Assembly: GCA_014526335.1 (NCBI GenBank)
Contig: JACTAT010000002.1
Coordinates: 5,789,832 to 5,853,831 of the forward strand
DNA: 64,000 nt
Source of the DNA: Chrysaora quinquecirrha
Taxonomy: Eukaryota; Cnidaria; Scyphozoa; Semaeostomeae; Pelagiidae
Direction of reading: 5' to 3'
The number at the start of each line of letters is the position of its first letter. Position 1 is the stretch's first letter. The notes below the pieces were generated by a model that searched no databases, had not been told where the DNA came from, and worked only from the letters and a program-made list of their open reading frames with translations. The translations under genes were made by a program, and so were the position numbers. Shown piece after piece: positions 24,901 through 36,902 of the stretch.

Positions 24901-27900
24901 GGGCCCCCAACCATAAAATTATGTCTTTATGAAATTTTCTTTCTCTATGAAATACGCATGGTTTCTTATATGACACACTGATTATTAGTGAATAAGTCAC
25001 TGATATTGCAAATTTGATGCTTTAGAGCAGGGTTAGCTTATCACTACTTGTAGTTTTTTAAATCATTACCTGAAATGTAAAAATCCTTTGTGTAAAGCGG
25101 TTGCTGCAACCGCCAAAGAAACTTTCGATATACTTGCAGTTTCCTAGTCCCTATTATCTAGTGCCTATTTCCTTTTTCAGCTTCATAGTTCCTCAATAGA
25201 CATGGTAACAAGGGCCCCAGTCTCACTACCTCACTAAGGGCCCTTCAGACCTCCGCTACGCCACTGAACGCAAGTAAACGTTATTGTTTTCCTAAAGCTT
25301 CGCAAAACTAGAGAAATCAAAAGAAGTAGATCTCTAAGGTTAGGGAACAGCGAAAACAAATTTGTCCGCATTTCAAATAGTTGTATGGTGTATATATGAC
25401 GATGATTTAGAAGAATAAAGAAACAATTCCGAAAGCTGGCCATGAGAAAGGTCAGATAAGAAAAATCGAGTTGAAAAACATTAAATTCAAACGATTACCC
25501 AGCTGTAGTTGAGGATTTGTTTTTAAAATGCAACGAGTTAACCAGAAACGAACATATCTGAACTTAAAGAAATTAATTAATTAACAGTTACAAGAACGAT
25601 AGGCCAATATTTATTTGGAAGCAATTAAAAAGAAAGGAAAACTAGAAGGAAATATATCTTAGAAAGAAGCGAGCGGGTTCGGAAAAAAGACCAGTGATTA
25701 GATCTTGTTTCCACTTCTCCATGGGTGTCAGCAAACAGAGAAAGAGTTCTTAGCTAAGAAGATGTGAAAAGTGCAAAATGCTTCGCAACCACGTGTAGAA
25801 CATAATTTGGAGGACATCTGTGTAGGTTAAAACATAGCATGAATTACTAGCTGTTATAATCTTAGCTAACAGTTAGATTTAGGATATTGAACTCACGAGT
25901 ACAATTTAGTTAATTCAGCTAAGGTCACTGTTGCTCTTAACTCAATTCGAAAAATTGAACCAATTGTTCTAAATCATCATCAACCGTGTATAGTTAATAG
26001 GGATAACAAAGTGTATATACACTAATTCTTAACAAGAAACAATTTATAAGAAACTGTACAAGCCCTTTGACAATCAAGAAACTCTTCTGAAATCAACTAG
26101 AAGGTCAATTACAACTTAAGAAACCGTTTTGCTATTTCAAAATCTTTTTATGTGGTTTTAAAATACTTATAAACGGTCGGTACTTCATGTGTCCTTCTCA
26201 TATCCTTTATTTTCTCGACTTTTCTTACTCAAAAATTAGACATTAGGCTATCCTCGAATATTTTCAATAAATAAGAAAGTTTAATTCGAAGAAGGCTAAG
26301 AAAATCTCTAAGAAACAAAAGCCAAAATCTGAAAATCCCTACTATAATAAACGGGCCAAGGTATCTACATTTAAACACTTATCAAATGGAGTGCTCTGTA
26401 TGGAACAAGCAAGCAATCTTTATTTGGTTGGGGGTTCTGGAACCAATCTAGCTGATGTGATGCTGCAGCTTGTGCCCTCAGACTGATATTCCAGTACGAA
26501 TACCCTGGGTATTCATTTACTGGCCTCAGAGGAATGGAAATTTGAGTGGACTGTAGGCTTGTGGAAAGTTTTCCCGACGAGATTCGAACCAACGACCTCA
26601 TTATCGTGAGCCGAACGCCTTGACCACTCGGTCACGTCACCTCTATCGATCAAAACACCCTGAGAGAAGGATAAAGAGAAAGAGCAGAATCCAGAAGTCT
26701 ATCATTTCTTGGGCTAGTGAACCAAATTGCTAAAAGCCATCCTCGTCTTACTAAAGAGCTAGGGCGTGGTGTGCATGGATGTGGTCGGCAAATTTCTTTT
26801 TCCTTCCACCTTCCTTACGGAGGGAGAGAGTAGTTTTATCGATTTTCATGATCGCATGTCCATCGCTTCTAAATTTATCAGCATTTGATAGAGATAGAAG
26901 CCTCAATGATGTTGATAGTGATCATGATCAAACTTATCTTGCTTTTGATGCTTTTTCGTTTATCTTCGAGTTTCGGATAAAGCTATCTCTATTTGACCAT
27001 AAATTCTCCTATCTCTATCACCAGTTGGATATGTATCTCTAGAAATAAGCAGTTTATCTTTCCGTGTATTTCTGGTTATCTATATAAGAGCGGGACACGA
27101 TGCCATCTTCGATAAAGCAACTCGAAATAACATACTCTTCGTGGTTTAGCTGCAGTCAACAGAAACATTCGAGGGAATAACTTCTCAGTGCATGTATTCC
27201 ATTTTACAATTTAGGCCCGGAAGCCAAAATGACAGAGTAAGAGTAACAAACATGGTTCCTTGAAATAAATGGTTTTCCATGGAACTGGCTATCTGCTGAG
27301 GGACTATCGCACCCAAAGATCAAGGAAAAGATTTTCTGGGAGGTGCAGGTGAAGTATCTATCGACTTATTCCATAAGAGCAGTCACAAAAAGTCTAAATA
27401 AACCTAACATTTAACATATAGAAAAAATTTATAGGACCAATTTTCAAATTTCTTGAAGCTGAGTGAAGCTAGGTAGTACTTAATGTAACAAATATTTGGG
27501 TTTGTTCTGTGCAATTCTTACTGATATGAGCTTGATAAAGAGAAACAATTATAGCAAGGATCACAAATATAATAAGAAGCATAATAAGGAACATCCCCAT
27601 CCAATATGGTAGTAGAATGCAGAAGGGAGAAATGAGTTTTTCAAGCCATCGTAAAATAATACTGTATATGCAGTAGGTTTAGAAGCGAAGAATTCGTTTT
27701 GTAATAAATCATAGAGCGAACCGAAGGCCTAGGACCGAAGGTTTCAAGGAGTATTTGAAAGCCACTTGTCCCACAATCCAGCACCAATCAAGATCTAATT
27801 CTGAGTCTACCACGAAGTCTCAGATTCGGTCTTAAGCCCCCCTTCCATCAGACCGCTTTAAGCGGTCCCGTTTTTGGAACCATGCTAGTTTTGTATAGAT

Positions 27901-30077
27901 AGGCCCGAGCGATTGGCCTTGCGTTGACACAGGTCCAGTCCTACTCTCGACACCGTTTACACGAGAACAGTTCAAAATTGAACTGTTCAAAAACTATTAA
28001 AGATAGGAGATCCAAACTAGTATGTATCCATCTAGTCCCGTGTAAACGGGAGGCCTATTTGCTGTCCAATAGTTTGGGGACAGTTTCATTTTGAACTGGT
28101 CGCGTCTAAATGAGGTCTCAAAAACTGTTTCCGTTTTCAGAATACCTCAAGTCAGGTCCCAACATGGCCCCAAATAAACATACCCCAAGGCTGGCATACG
28201 AAATAGCTACGTCACGAGGTTTTGTACCGTCACAAAACATGAAAATTTCAAGAGGTACCTATTTTACCCATGGGTTTTCTATTCGATTGTTTTCATCAGC
28301 AAGGATAATAATTTCTCCGTTTTGATAAATTAACACATGATTGCTTCAATCAAGGTATTGAAAAACAGTTTTCAATAAATTGAATTAAGAGGGAGGCCCT
28401 ATTTCAAACTGTTTTAAAAAGCTTAGACAAACAAAATTCGGACAAACAAGACGGCAAAGATGAAAATAAACAATCAGATGACAAACGGAATAGAAAAGGA
28501 AGATGCATTTTAAATTTGTCTGTTTATTTAACGACTAGAAATAATCTGAAATTGCCTCAGGCTCAGAGAACATATATTTGCAGCCATTATGCAGTAGTCA
28601 GGCCCTAAGAACGGTCTAAATTGACAGCCCACTACTACATTTGTGCCAGAAACGTTGGGTGTTATAAACTTGTAGCTAAGGGGCATCTTGAAATAGAAGG
28701 AAATCTCGTATTAAGAAGATGCAATTTTAGTTAATTGAGAATAACTAAATGCAAAATGTCACTAGGGTTTAATAAAGTAATTAATGTCTATAGTTATATA
28801 GGTCTAAGGCCTAAGTCTAATAAGTTATATGTGAAGGGATTTGTTGGATGAAATAGGGAGAAACATTAACATGACAGAGTAGTTATCATTCGAAAGGAAC
28901 TGTATATGAAAAAGGGTTTTTCTAAAGCTATATGGTTTGGTTTACATGCAGTTGGGGCAGTTTCTTTTGGTTTACATGCAGTTGGGGCAGTTTCAATGAC
29001 TCGAGAAGTAGCTTTACTTTCTAGCTATTTAATGGTGCTTCAACATTTATAGAGCTTGCACTTTATGTAATTTGTCCACTGGATAATAATTAGTAGTATT
29101 ATAGAATGATGGCACTGCTGTTGTTTTGGAAAATGCTTTATGCGTTTGAATTTTATTATAAAAAACTGCAAGAGAGTTAAGTTAATGCTCAAACGTATAA
29201 AAAAGCTGAAACCCAACTTAAATGACGTCTATATGACGCATGTATCTGCAGAGTAGCTTTCTGCTGAGAAATATATTTTTCAAACGCAACAGTATAGGAA
29301 ACTAGAAATTAGAAATAAGAATTCAAACCAAAACTCACCGAAACCTTGATCAGCGACTGGATACGTCATACTTCGATATCTTGAAATTCGCGACATATCA
29401 CCCAGCATACCATAAGGCAATCCTGATGCAGAAAATTCTGAAGCATTGACGCTTGAACCGTAGAGTGGAGATGAAAAGCCAAGTGTTGGCATCGAGTTCT
29501 GCAAACTGATTTTCGTTTGAGGTTTTTCTTCTCCGTTGTAAAACGCAGAGGAATATATGTCTCGTTGAAGCAAAGCTTTAGAGTCTTTCTCAGTGTTTAG
29601 GTTCGATGTGGTTGAATGGGAATGTGCATTGTAGCTTGAATTATTCTGAGACAGGACATGTTGTGAATATGAACTGTGCCAGTTTGAAGCTCCATTAGGA
29701 CAGCCGACCATTTGATGTAAGTTGATATGAGGGGTTCTTCCACAACTTGTGGGTAGATACAGCCTTGAACTGCAACCTGAAGCATGTGGACTTGTAGAAG
29801 AGCTTTCTTGTAATGGGGTTGACGGTGGGAGATGATGTTGTGTGGGTTGATGACAAATTGAATGATAAGGATTGTGAGAGCCATTTCTAGGCCAAGAAGG
29901 GTTCTCAGACTCACTGTGATTATGAAAGTAATGTTCTATTGAATCAGGAGGGTAATTCTGTGATGATTGCGAACCACCTACTGAGGAATAATTACCGCTT
30001 TCTTGGTAAATTCCATGCTGACTTTGATAGCCAAGAGGATGATACCAACGATGCTCAGAGCCAGGTAACGTATCCAT
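15857..30077 (-). CDS. GATA: GATA-type zinc-finger transcription factor, terminal exon not found
   Basis: Sequence-specific nuclear activator binding WGATAR sites. Exons in transcript order: 30077-29339 (activation domain, 246 residues plus 1 nt), 17656-17508 (N-finger), 15982-15857 (C-finger). Phases join exactly, 1+2, then 0, then 0, giving 338 codons. The first exon is Ser/Tyr/His/Gln-rich and starts [20 protein letters not shown]; this ATG is the first after an in-frame TGA. Both fingers have C-x2-C-x17-C-x2-C spacing. Exon joints after KPKRRL and after KLH(K) fall where vertebrate GATA genes have them, and the C-finger exon is 126 bp as in vertebrates. The exon that should begin near NRPLTMKK and hold the basic tail was not found downstream, where the satellite lies. 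Intron 1 is about 11.7 kb and full of mobile elements. Confidence 0.95.
16425..16681. mobile_element. MITE, CAAACATTGTT family, in GATA intron 2
   Basis: The ends are inverted: CTTAGGCCCTG...CCGATCAAAACA at the left and, read in reverse, CCTAAGGCCCTTGCAAAACG at the right. The interior is rich in AAACATTT and CAAATGTTTG. It is closely related to 50563-50862. Confidence 0.7.
17070..17262. repeat. Dispersed repeat, related to 62880-63090
   Basis: GGTAGGCACATGCATTTGCA followed by a TGGGTTACTGTGCTT word matches, with changes, the sequence at about 63030-63085. The two copies therefore belong to one dispersed family. There is no credible coding content. Confidence 0.5.
17508..17656 (-). CDS. GATA: GATA N-terminal zinc-finger exon
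   Basis: A 149-nt exon between acceptor CAATTTCAG and donor CTG|GTAAGT. It encodes [20 protein letters not shown], then [17 protein letters not shown] and [10 protein letters not shown]. The sequence is nearly identical to vertebrate N-fingers. This class of finger stabilises DNA binding and contacts FOG-type cofactors. Confidence 0.97.
17885..18560. repeat. Tandem block of GCCTC minisatellite plus SINE tail, two copies
   Basis: Each copy has a ~24-bp minisatellite (GAGCCTCAGTTTC variants) at 17885-18005 and 18255-18350, followed by a SINE-like segment. The SINE segments are at 18091-18210 and 18388-18484. Both are followed by similar text ending in ATTTCCTG. The block looks like a tandem duplication of about 330 bp. 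Confidence 0.65.
18091..18210 (+). mobile_element. tRNA-derived SINE, copy 1
   Basis: The head GTGGCGTCATAGTCTAGC matches the head of the minus-strand copies at 36.6, 37.6 and 63.1 kb. The 3' end ACACCATTTCATCTTCACC is the family tail. A related partial copy is at 18388-18484. Confidence 0.65.
21443..21836. repeat. 78-bp tandem array (5 copies plus partial)
   Basis: Units start at 21443, 21521, 21599, 21677 and 21755, each beginning GTTGGTCGGGCAAGCAATAT or a close variant, with exact 78-bp spacing. Because 78 is divisible by three, frames stay open through the array on both strands (about 175 residues each way). The array is GC-richer than its surroundings. A diverged sixth start is at 21837. 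Confidence 0.9.
23385..23550. mobile_element. 166-bp palindromic MITE with 9-bp target duplication (Mutator-like)
   Basis: The two 83-bp arms are exact inverted copies apart from a two-base difference, with no spacer (centre 23467/23468). The tips are TAGACTTGCTCCAAGTCTA and its complement, themselves small hairpins. GAAAATAGG is directly repeated at 23376-23384 and 23551-23559. A 9-bp duplication is typical of Mutator-like transposases. There is no coding content. Confidence 0.9.
24260..24770. repeat. ATAATC-rich simple repeat
   Basis: Degenerate run of CATAATCATAATC-type words in GATA intron 1. Low complexity and not coding. Confidence 0.8.
24830..25266. mobile_element. hAT-type MITE, CAGTGGCGTAGC ends
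   Basis: 437-bp element with 15-bp perfect terminal inverted repeats CAGTGGCGTAGCGGA, flanked by the 8-bp direct repeat AACGCAAG at 24822-24829 and 25267-25274. CAGTGGCGTAGC is a familiar hAT terminus in animals. The interior is unrelated to any transposase. Confidence 0.92.
26380..26641 (-). mobile_element. tRNA-derived SINE
   Basis: Read on the minus strand from 26641, the head GTGACCGAGTGGTCAAGGCG resembles the 5' part of a class II tRNA and carries an A box (TGGTCAAGGCG). GGTTCGAATCT downstream is a B box. The acceptor stem does not pair properly, so this is not a tRNA gene. The body extends to about 26380. Confidence 0.7.
27950..28050. repeat. Inverted repeat relic
   Basis: CCGTTTACACG near 27952 and CGTGTAAACGG near 28037 face each other. 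AACAGTTCAAAATTGAACTG between them is a perfect 20-base palindrome. This is probably the remains of a foldback element. Confidence 0.45.
28935..28995. repeat. 30-bp direct duplication
   Basis: Two adjacent copies of a 30-bp unit containing TTTACATGCAGTTGGGGCAG (at 28941 and 28971), identical by eye. This is a recent local duplication in GATA intron 1. Confidence 0.85.
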
Positions 30078-30290
30078 ATCGAAGTACGACTGAGTGAAGC
30101 GTTTTCCGGTTTGATCTCAAAGACAGGGACAGCTTATCGTGGTCGTTGGCTTGAAACGGAAACTGACTGAGTAGTTGAATGATTGCAGCAAAGATCTTGC
30201 GATATTACAGGCACCAATACCTTCTCGTGGTTGCTGATACCTTCTATTGGCAGCTCTAAGCCAAGATATTCACGAATGTTCTGGTCCAAA
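29339..30290 (-). CDS. GATA: GATA activation-domain exon with upstream frame
   Basis: The exon opens at acceptor CTCTTTGCAG (first base 30290) and ends at CG|GTGAG. Coding from the ATG at 30077 gives a low-complexity activation region. Upstream in the same exon another frame, 30289-30134, is open for 51 codons (IREYLGLELPIEGISNHEKV and more) before TAA. It is either a 5' UTR frame or the true N-terminus separated by an indel. Confidence 0.8.
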
Positions 30291-33130
30291 CTGCAAAGAG
30301 AGAGTTTTAAGAGATTTTAGTTTGGTGATCAGATACGATCTGTGATATAATAATCAAATAAGCCTATCTCAATCATTCTAGACAGGGAATGAATACACAT
30401 GAAAAGTTAACGAAGATCAGCCATCGGTAATCGCGTTTATCTCAACTTGCCATCAAGAAAAATAATATCTATGTGATGATAAGTGAAGTAACTATAGAGT
30501 TATACCAAGGAAAAAGCAACATAAGAAAGTCCAATACACTTGGGCTCTTATGGATAGCCAAGCACTTTGTAGACATGATACTATATCTGTGCATGCAATG
30601 CAAAGCTAAATATTGCTTTAAATTAGCTATAACTAACCATTTAATAATACTCGACGCAGTATAAGCTTAAGTAAATTAAATAGAAAACTAAAAAAGGCTA
30701 ATCAAACCTAGACGTCCTGATGCGACCTGATGTGTTGCCTCTATCACCCATAACAAGACTGAACAACTTTCTCAACTGATAACATATGAAGATAGAGTAG
30801 ACCTCATGAACAATACATGTTCTTTGAACTAATTCAATACGGATTCTTTCGTTTGTCATTTATGCGTCTCTTTATTACAAATGATATGTAAAAACAAAAC
30901 AAAACCATAGTTTACCACAGTAATTCTACAAGTACAAACACTGGTAAATTAAATCTAAGGTGGTTTTGCGCCAGCAGAAAAGGAAGACTTCATTATAGCA
31001 AGGAAATGAAGTGTACAATTTGGTTGGCGAAGAGATTGTGATCACTTAGACGACTGATAAGGTTGATTCTTGATATTATACTGTGTTTTAAGATCAGATG
31101 TAGTAGCCATCTACTCAATGAAGATGTACACTTCATGTCAAATGTCTTGATAAGCAAGCAGTGAATGGCTCTAATCTATACTCAACTCAATAACATGAAA
31201 ATAAATTAAATCAACATGCACTAATTTGTAATCATTAATACTTATGTATATCTCATTTCGTATACAAAGTAATGTTAATAATAAACTCAAACATATATCA
31301 AACAACAAAGTGACAAACCTCTAAATAGCATTTCCTGAATAAGAAACCAGTAAATTAAGCTTATTTCTTCCATTCACTGACTTAACACTGAAACATCAAA
31401 ATGCCTGAACTCTACTACGCATGGGCATGACAAACAGCAAATTGATTCAATCAACTTTCGTAACTAAGCAATTCACTGGACAATATAGAATTCTTTCACA
31501 TTTCCAAAACATAGTCATGCTTACAGTTTGGGTCATTAGGCCAGCGAAGATGAGAAAATAGAGAGTTTTCGCATGGCGCCAGACCTTTTGCTCAGCTAGA
31601 GACAGGCCCTTTGTTTAGCCAATCAGATTAAGCACACATATTGCAATCTGGCGCTTTTGAAACTTTTAGACAATTGAATGTTTGAACGGTAAATTAAACG
31701 TATTCATTAGATATAGACATGATCGGACTAATAAAATAAACAGAAATCAGAGAGCAATTCAAGGCAAATCATGTATAAGGGTTTTAGCATCACGGGAAAT
31801 ACAAGGCGGGGAGATATGTGCCGCAATTTATATAACAAGAATATGACATTTGTGTTTTCTATGTGGGTGGAGCCATGTTTTGATTTAACGATGATTTATA
31901 AAAAGCTTGAAATGACCATTCCTTCACCTGCCCTTGCTAAAGAAAAACCAACAATCTCTTTACAGTAATACTATAAGCTCTCTTTACTTAAAGTAGATGT
32001 ACTTCACTTAACTAAATACATCATTACATTGTATTGTAGTGGTCTGAGTGATACATATGAACGATCATGCATTAGGATACTTTACTTTAAGCGCATTCAC
32101 TTCAAAAGGATGATTGATTATTTTTCATTTACTGTTTTCATAATCATAAGAATATGTCTCGTATTAATAACAAAATAGCCTTATCCTTTTGTTTTTCTTA
32201 GTGATTGTGATCATGTAACAATCTAACGGGACACTTTCCCAAACACCTGACAACAAATTCAAACATTGATAATGAAACGAAGAAATAAGCAAAGATCACA
32301 GTTGAAAATGTTGCATTCAGAGGCAGACAGAGCAGAACCACCCAGAAAATTGAGAGGCCCTAGGGGGAGGGGGCAAAAAAGGATTGGCTGCCCTTCGAGC
32401 CAAAGTGAAAGAAAGATTTTGCAGAGACCAAGGAGCTATATACTTGCCTTAAAGTGTGTCCATGATAACACTAGAAAATCTACTTTCATAAATTGCGAGT
32501 TAAGGCCCTGTTACGGGTGAGGCACTGGGGCGAAAATGCTCCCCCTTGCCCCTTCTCTTCTTGCTATGCTAATGAAGATAGGACATGATCAGGACATGAT
32601 CCCCCGAAATGTGTTAGAGCCAAGACTATCAGAGAGTGGAGTGCGAATCTCATAGACAGTTCTGAAGGAAATCCTATCGCTTGACCAGAAATCCTCGGGA
32701 ATCCTTTTGTTTTCATGGCGATCTCGTTCGTGCAGTACATGTGAAAACGTCTGACAATAGAAAGAATGCTTATCATAAACTGTCTGGATTACTCGATGAG
32801 TCATACTTTCCAGCAACCCCTTCTTTGCAAAAGGTTCACAAAAATTTGACTGAAGAATAAAAACACCGAAGGTTTGGTAGATTAGAGTCTTTCCTTCAAG
32901 AATTTCGGGTAATTGGCACAAGAATGATAATTCGACTAACCACCTTAACTTAACGTTCTATTTGCTTGATAAGAACACACCGCGGACACCTCCATCAACG
33001 GACACCTCTATACAACAGACGTCTTATGAACATCGGACATATTTTGGTCCAGATGTGGCCGACACCTCCCAACAAGGGACAATTACATTGGTCCCATAGG
33101 TCTCCGTTATATGGAGGTTCTACTGTACCC
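30291..33130. other. GATA upstream region, no gene recognised
   Basis: The region should contain the GATA promoter and any 5' UTR exons, but I could not place a start site. TAGCCAATCAGATTAAGC near 31617 has a CCAAT box, with no further promoter context. The right edge (about 32970-33126) has pogo-like text ending GAGGTTCTACTGTA. Remaining open frames are short and unconvincing. Confidence 0.4.
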
Positions 33131-33540
33131 ATTACACGCTTTTTTTTATAAGGAACCTACCTCAAGGCCTAGTTCTTAAAGTTCCTTATTTCTGGGCCTC
33201 TTTTGAGGCAATTGTAGTTCCAAAAGTTCCTTAATAGTTCCTTAATTTTAACTGCACATACAGTGGTCTTAACAATAAAAGAGAGACATTTGCATGTGAG
33301 CAAAGCTCGAGACTACTCAAAGAAACATTGGATACATGCTTAACGTACAATTTATGTGATTTTCGACTGCAAATGAATGGAACCGGCTTTCTAATTCTTA
33401 ATTATTTGCAGTGAAAAAAGTATTCAACATTCAAAAGTTCCTTAATGATTTTCTCTTTAGTAGTATAAGTTCTTTAAATTTTCGGGCCTTCTACATGTAG
33501 GTTCCTTATAAAGTGGTTCCTTATAAAAAAAGCGTGTAAT
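33131..33540. mobile_element. MITE with AAGGAAC subterminal repeats, copy 1
   Basis: The ends are inverted: ATTACACGCTTTTTTTTATA at the left and, in reverse, ATTACACGCTTTTTTTATAA at the right. Both ends are followed by repeated AAGGAAC/GTTCCTT words. A second family member is at 40404-40767. No transposase frame is present. Confidence 0.75.
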
Positions 33541-33664
33541 TTTAGTCATTAGTCACGTGACTACATACCAATACCACAATGCTCTTAATCTTACTCTTGC
33601 TTTTACAGTCCTTACATATTGGAGTGAACAACAGCAACAATCAACTTTAAATTAGAAATTTGAA

Positions 33665-34040
33665 GTGATTCTTGCGGCGAAGAGATGCAAAAAACGCCAG
33701 GCAGGAACACCACATCGCCATAAACAAAAGACAACTACCGAAAAAAGTAGACTTTGGATGCCTCCGATTCGAGACCCCAAAAAAACGCACTTTCTTGAAA
33801 AATGGAAGACATACATACAAGAAGATGACTTGAGAATCTTCCAGCTCTGGAGTCAGGAGACTTTGAAGTCTCCAAAGTCCCCGATTTTCTCGAGAGTTGG
33901 GCTCAGAAATGGGATTTCGATCTCTTGGAAGTCACCAGAAAAAAGAAGACACAGAAAAAGGTTCCCAAAGAACGCACTCTAGATCTTTCTCTGAGAAAGA
34001 AATTTAACTGTAACTTTCACTCTGGGGAAGCCTTGCTTGG
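33665..34040 (+). pseudogene. Coding-like fragment with a frame break
   Basis: One frame reads basic, protein-like text to FLEKWKTYIQEDDLRIFQ near 33844. A second frame then continues with SGDFEVSKVPDFLESWAQKW and VTRKKKTQKKVPKERTL to about 34000. The join would need one indel. No family was recognised and no splice partners were found. It may be a decayed gene or chance. Confidence 0.2.
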
Positions 34041-34439
34041 CAAGGTTTATTATTTATCATGTACTGCATTGATAATAAACCTAATAGCTAATTGTCTTTC
34101 GTTACTCCCGTAGCAGTGTTAATAAAAAGTAAAATGATGTCGACTCTTTCTTGAAATGTTATGGGAAGGAAACTGCAGCAAAATTATGCACTGTAATGTT
34201 CTCAGGGTTAAAGATAAAAACACGAGTCTTATACAATATATTATTGTAAACAATTAGGTAAAAGGGACAAAGAGAAAACAAATAAAAGTAAACAGAAACA
34301 GTTGTGTGATGGTAGAACAGATGAGGATAAGAACTTTGCACATATGGCTAATTTGTAAAGATGTGTTAAGCTTAATATTTACATGTTGCATTTTTAGGTC
34401 AGGTCAAAATGATCAACTCAGATGAACAGAGCTCCAATG

Positions 34440-34935
34440 AATTCAGTGATTCAGCGAATAGTTGAATCAAAGAATCATTGATCACTGATTAAAGAATCAG
34501 CAAAATCATAAACTAGAGAATCTATGAATAAAAACATCTATAAATCTATGAACTGATGCACCATGCTAGAAAATCCAAGAATTAGTGATTAAGCGAATCA
34601 GTTCATCAACTGATCAATAATAGATTCAATCAAAGATAAGGAACCAAAGAAACACTAGATTCAATAGTAATCAATGAATCAGAGAGTCGAACTAACAGTG
34701 GCTCAGAATTAATTGCTTGAGTGAATCAATCAATCAATCAATCAATTAATCAAGAAATCAATCAATTGACGGCCAATCAAGTGTTGTGACAGCGAATCAT
34801 CTTCTCAATCAATCAATCACTCAAACAGTTAATCAATTAATCAAGCAATCAATCAAATAGGTAATCAACCAATGAATCGATTAATCAGTGAATCGTTGAA
34901 TCGTGTAATCACTGTATGAATCAATCAAAGAATAA
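34440..34935. repeat. AATC tetranucleotide repeat region
   Basis: Imperfect (AATC)n tracts, densest at 34725-34870. No gene was seen. Another short CATAATCAT run lies at 35055-35120. Confidence 0.8.
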
Positions 34936-35804
34936 AAGAATAAAATCAACTTCTCAATAGATCATAGAGAAACTACCAGCAGAATCAACGAAGTGAAACA
35001 TAAATCAATCGATAAATCAAAGAATCAAACTGCAGCGAACTTGTCTGTTGTGAATTGATGATCATAATAATCATCATAATCAGCATCTTCACAACCATCA
35101 TCATAATCATAAATCAAATCAATAAATGAGAAAATGAGATGTTACAGCTTCATGAAGAAAGTTAGAAGGTTGGCAGGACATTTCTGTCCTTCACCAAAGC
35201 TATATGCAGCAGAGCGTCTGTGACACATGAGCGGCGTTTCTTGTTTAAAATCAAGTCAGAAAGAGCATCGAAATCCACAATACAGGACACAGGTGCCCTC
35301 TTCAGACACTGTCGATTTATAATGAATTCCCTGACTCAAAACCTAGTTGTCTTTAAAAGAAACACAGATACTTAATATAAAGAAAGTTTAAGCAGTTGCT
35401 CGTTACTTTGCAAGTTTTCTAAAACTATTACATTAGCAGCAACAAAGACTCTCAACCAATTATTGTTCTACTCAACCAATAAACCTTTTTACCTTCAAAC
35501 AAAACAAGTCACCAAAGTTCCTTTGGAGAAACAAATCACCAAAATTTAATGTTTTCTGAAATAATTATAGAATGAATCAACATAAAAAATCCGCTTTCAA
35601 CCAGGTGCGCAATTTTAAAGCCTGCAGTTAAAAAAGTTGATCAAAATGTGCAAAGTTCTAAGCAGAATCTGTCTTGCACTTTGAATATTTTTGAGAAACT
35701 TAACCTGGGCGAAAAGTAATAATATAGGAAAGGCAAGGTTGATTTGATGGTTGCAATATTGAGGTTTAGTTGATTAGCTTTATCTCGATGCAATGATTAT
35801 GAAT

Positions 35805-36110
35805 AGGTATTGCGATTATGATTATTATGATTATGATAGGTAGAGTGATTATGATGACTGTGGTTATGATAGGTATTGTGATTATGATGATTGTGATTGA
35901 GATTGATAGAGTGATTATGATGATTGTGATCATTATAGGTTAGAGTGATTATTATGATGATTGTGGTTCGAAAAGGTATTGTGATTATGATGATTGTGAT
36001 TAACATAGGTAGAATGATTATGGTGATGGTGATTATGATAGGCAGAATGATTACGATGATTGTGATAATGATAGGAATAATGATAATGATGACTGTGATG
36101 ATTATGATGC
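35805..36110. repeat. GATTATGATGATTGTGAT minisatellite
   Basis: Imperfect tandem words GATTATGATGATTGTGAT with interspersed TAGGTAGAGT. They generate Asn/His-rich frames on the minus strand that are not genes. Just beyond, 36120-36215 read on the minus strand contains a B-box-like GGTTCAATTCC, a possible SINE remnant. Confidence 0.75.
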
Positions 36111-36556
36111 TCTAGTGCAACAATGAGTCTGAAGAATGAGGGTAATTTACCTACTGGTAAGCAACGGAATTGAACCGAGTACAAGGCATCGCCCTCCCAC
36201 TTCTGCATCACACAAAATAACACACAGTTGGCCTATTTCATCAGTCATCCTTTTGGTATACAACTACGTCAAAAATACGTTTCTTAAAAACCACAACCTT
36301 TGAATTGAAAGTTTTGTGTTGAGACACTCGTCTCTGCTTTTTTAAATTATAAAAAAAGAAATAATTTTATCTTTTCCTGCAATTATCACTGTGGTTTCGT
36401 GTAGCCCAAATTTATGACTATGTGTAATTATTTTGGGAAGAGATCATCAAATGGGCAAAACAACAAATTAGTAGTTATGAGAATATAATAAAAAAAGTAC
36501 TGCCTCTGATTTATCAGTGGGTCAGAAATTGTAATGCTGGAAGCTTGATTTTAATA

Positions 36557-36735
36557 GGTGAAATGGTGTATTTAGTGCCACTACCTAGGGTCTCTTTAAG
36601 TTATTAAGTTATCGATTAAGTTCTCGGCCCTGGCTGTGACGCAGCCGTAGCTGGGGCTCGAAGGGCTCGAAACCCGACCTCGCTGAGCTTCTGACATCAC
36701 GAGCCAGTTGGATTTGGCCACGGCAACACAGCACG
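36557..36735 (-). mobile_element. tRNA-derived SINE, copy 2
   Basis: Minus-strand head with CTCGTGATGTCAGAAGCTCA and a B-box-like GGTTTCGAGCCC; the tail is GGTGAAATGGTG on the plus strand at 36557. A partial relative follows at 36800-36870. Confidence 0.7.
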
Positions 36736-36902
36736 ATAAGGTCGTAAAGATCGTATGATTAACGCACGACTGTATAGATTATCATCGCGAGTAGTCATCT
36801 CAGATCGGGGCCCAAACTGTGACACTACCATACCAGAGCTCGAGACCTGACATCACTGAGCTCCTGAAACCCATTATCTAAAACTGATATACCCTTAAAA
36901 GG

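Noticed and set aside
26555..26641. A functional tRNA gene
   Set aside because: A and B boxes are present, but the acceptor stem does not pair and a SINE-like body follows.
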